A stretch of DNA of 13,669 nt. It comes from JAVJUS01 sp040220455. Lineage in GTDB: Bacteria > Pseudomonadota > Alphaproteobacteria > DSM-16000 > Inquilinaceae. The stretch covers positions 1-13,669 of the forward strand of contig JAVJUS010000093.1 in assembly GCA_040220455.1 (NCBI GenBank), given 5' to 3'. Within the stretch, counting starts at the first letter, position 1; each line of letters starts with the position of its first letter. A program made the position numbers and the translations under genes. This document shows positions 13,035-13,669 of this stretch, in pieces. Below the pieces are notes generated by a model. The model saw only the letters and a list, made by a program, of their open reading frames with translations. It made no database searches and had not been told where the DNA came from.

Positions 13035-13669
13035 TCAGGTTCCACCCGCCAGCCGTGTCTCCACCGCCAGCAGATCGCGCCAGGCCTGGCGCTTGGCGGC
13101 GGGAGTGCGCAGCAGGTAGGCCGGGTGGAAGGTCGGCATGGCCGGGACCGGGGCGTCGAGGCCCGGTACGGCGTGGTCGACCCAGCGGCCGCGCAGCCGG
13201 GTGATCCCCTGGTTGGTGTCGAGCAGGGCGCTCGCCGCCGTGCCGCCGGCCAGGATCAGGACCTTCGGCCGGACGAGCGCGATGTGGCGCTCGGCGAAGG
13301 GCAGGCAGACCGCGATCTCCGCCGGGGTCGGCTTGCGGTTGCCGGGCGGGCGCCAGACGACGATGTTGGTGATGTAGGCGCTCGACCGGTCGCGCCCGAT
13401 CGCCGCCAGCATGCGGTCGAGGAGCTGGCCCGCCCGGCCGACGAAGGGCAGGCCCTGGCGGTCCTCCTCGGCGCCCGGCGCCTCGCCGACGATCATCAGG
13501 TCGGCCTCGGGATTGCCATCGGCGAAGACCAGTTGCGTCGCGGTATCGCGCAGCCGGCAGCCCTCGAATCGCTCCAGCGCCGCGCGCAGGGCCGCCAGGT
13601 CGCCGCAGGCCGCCGCCAGCGACCGGGCGTCGCCCGTCGCCGCCGGATCCGCCGCGCCCGACTCGGCAC
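13035..13669 (-). CDS. Family 4-like uracil-DNA glycosylase (5' end cut by window)
   Basis: This base-excision repair enzyme removes uracil from DNA. The frame stays open to the window edge, giving 210 residues of C-terminal part; the start lies outside. The conserved core runs from FEGCRLRDTATQLVFADGNPEADLMIVGEAPGAEEDRQGLPFVGRAGQLLDRML. It includes the family 4 GEAPG catalytic motif (13487-13473), ITNIVVWRPPGNRKPTPAEIAVCLPF, ITRLRGRW and FHPAYLLR (motif 2). Canonical family 4 enzymes bind 4Fe-4S through CxxC, KCRPP and one more cysteine. Here the first position of CxxC is Phe and the KCRPP cysteine is Trp, so the cluster may be absent or altered. An internal ATG at 13496 would delete a conserved strand and is not the start. 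Confidence 0.88.
   Translation of the reverse strand, partial: AESGAADPAATGDARSLAAACGDLAALRAALERFEGCRLRDTATQLVFADGNPEADLMIVGEAPGAEEDRQGLPFVGRAGQLLDRMLAAIGRDRSSAYITNIVVWRPPGNRKPTPAEIAVCLPFAERHIALVRPKVLILAGGTAASALLDTNQGITRLRGRWVDHAVPGLDAPVPAMPTFHPAYLLRTPAAKRQAWRDLLAVETRLAGGT

Noticed and set aside
13017..13042. Terminator of the uracil glycosylase gene
   Set aside because: GGAAC/GTTCC arms and an inner CGGCGCGCCG palindrome exist, but the outer stem is only 5 bp, it overlaps the stop codon, and no T-tract follows.

Overview
The window looks like a chromosomal segment of a GC-rich alphaproteobacterium, perhaps Rhodospirillales-like. The evidence is strong third-position G/C bias, a CcrM-type GANTC adenine methyltransferase with its C-terminal domain next to rnhB, an LdtR-like MarR regulator, and a uvrless run of ordinary housekeeping genes typical of that class. 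I see no phage, insertion sequence, tRNA, rRNA or CRISPR array. Most of the window is conventional, and the more unusual signals lie in the intergenic DNA.

Left part (1-4460). Two copies of a 70-bp palindromic REP-like element flank the 3' end of a leftward LdtR-like MarR regulator (182-622). A 209-bp AT-richer divergent region holds a MarR-type palindrome and leads to a rightward cpaF (832-2649). This cpaF encodes a tad/Flp pilus secretion ATPase with a very long Ala/Pro-rich N-terminus and no other tad gene beside it. A 13-bp perfect hairpin separates cpaF from a convergent class I methyltransferase (2739-3611). That gene is divergent from an HxlR-type regulator with an SCP2-like C-terminal domain (3744-4460), and a TACT/AGTA-type palindrome lies between them.

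Centre (4450-9628, all leftward). In transcription order the genes are a PA0069-type radical SAM protein, a soluble PAS histidine kinase, rnhB, ccrM and folB. The kinase, rnhB and ccrM are separated by only 32 and 54 bp and probably form one unit. Three GANTC sites, the methylation target of CcrM, fall within 68 bp around the ccrM start, which suggests methylation-sensitive autoregulation. A 299-bp gap between ccrM and folB contains an 83-nt nested inverted repeat that could fold into a structured RNA.

Right part (9716-13669). A rightward TIGR02117/DUF2459 lipoprotein converges on a leftward slt-moaB pair (lytic transglycosylase and MoaB-type molybdopterin protein, coding ends overlapping). 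A 213-bp spacer with a near-consensus CtrA box and an 11-bp direct repeat separates these from a leftward family 4-like uracil-DNA glycosylase, which is cut by the window edge and appears to lack two of the four usual Fe-S cysteines.

Cell-cycle control is the likeliest common thread (CcrM, a PleC/DivJ-flavoured kinase, the GANTC cluster, the CtrA-like box, and cpaF as a pilus gene). The links between these parts are inference from proximity and motifs.
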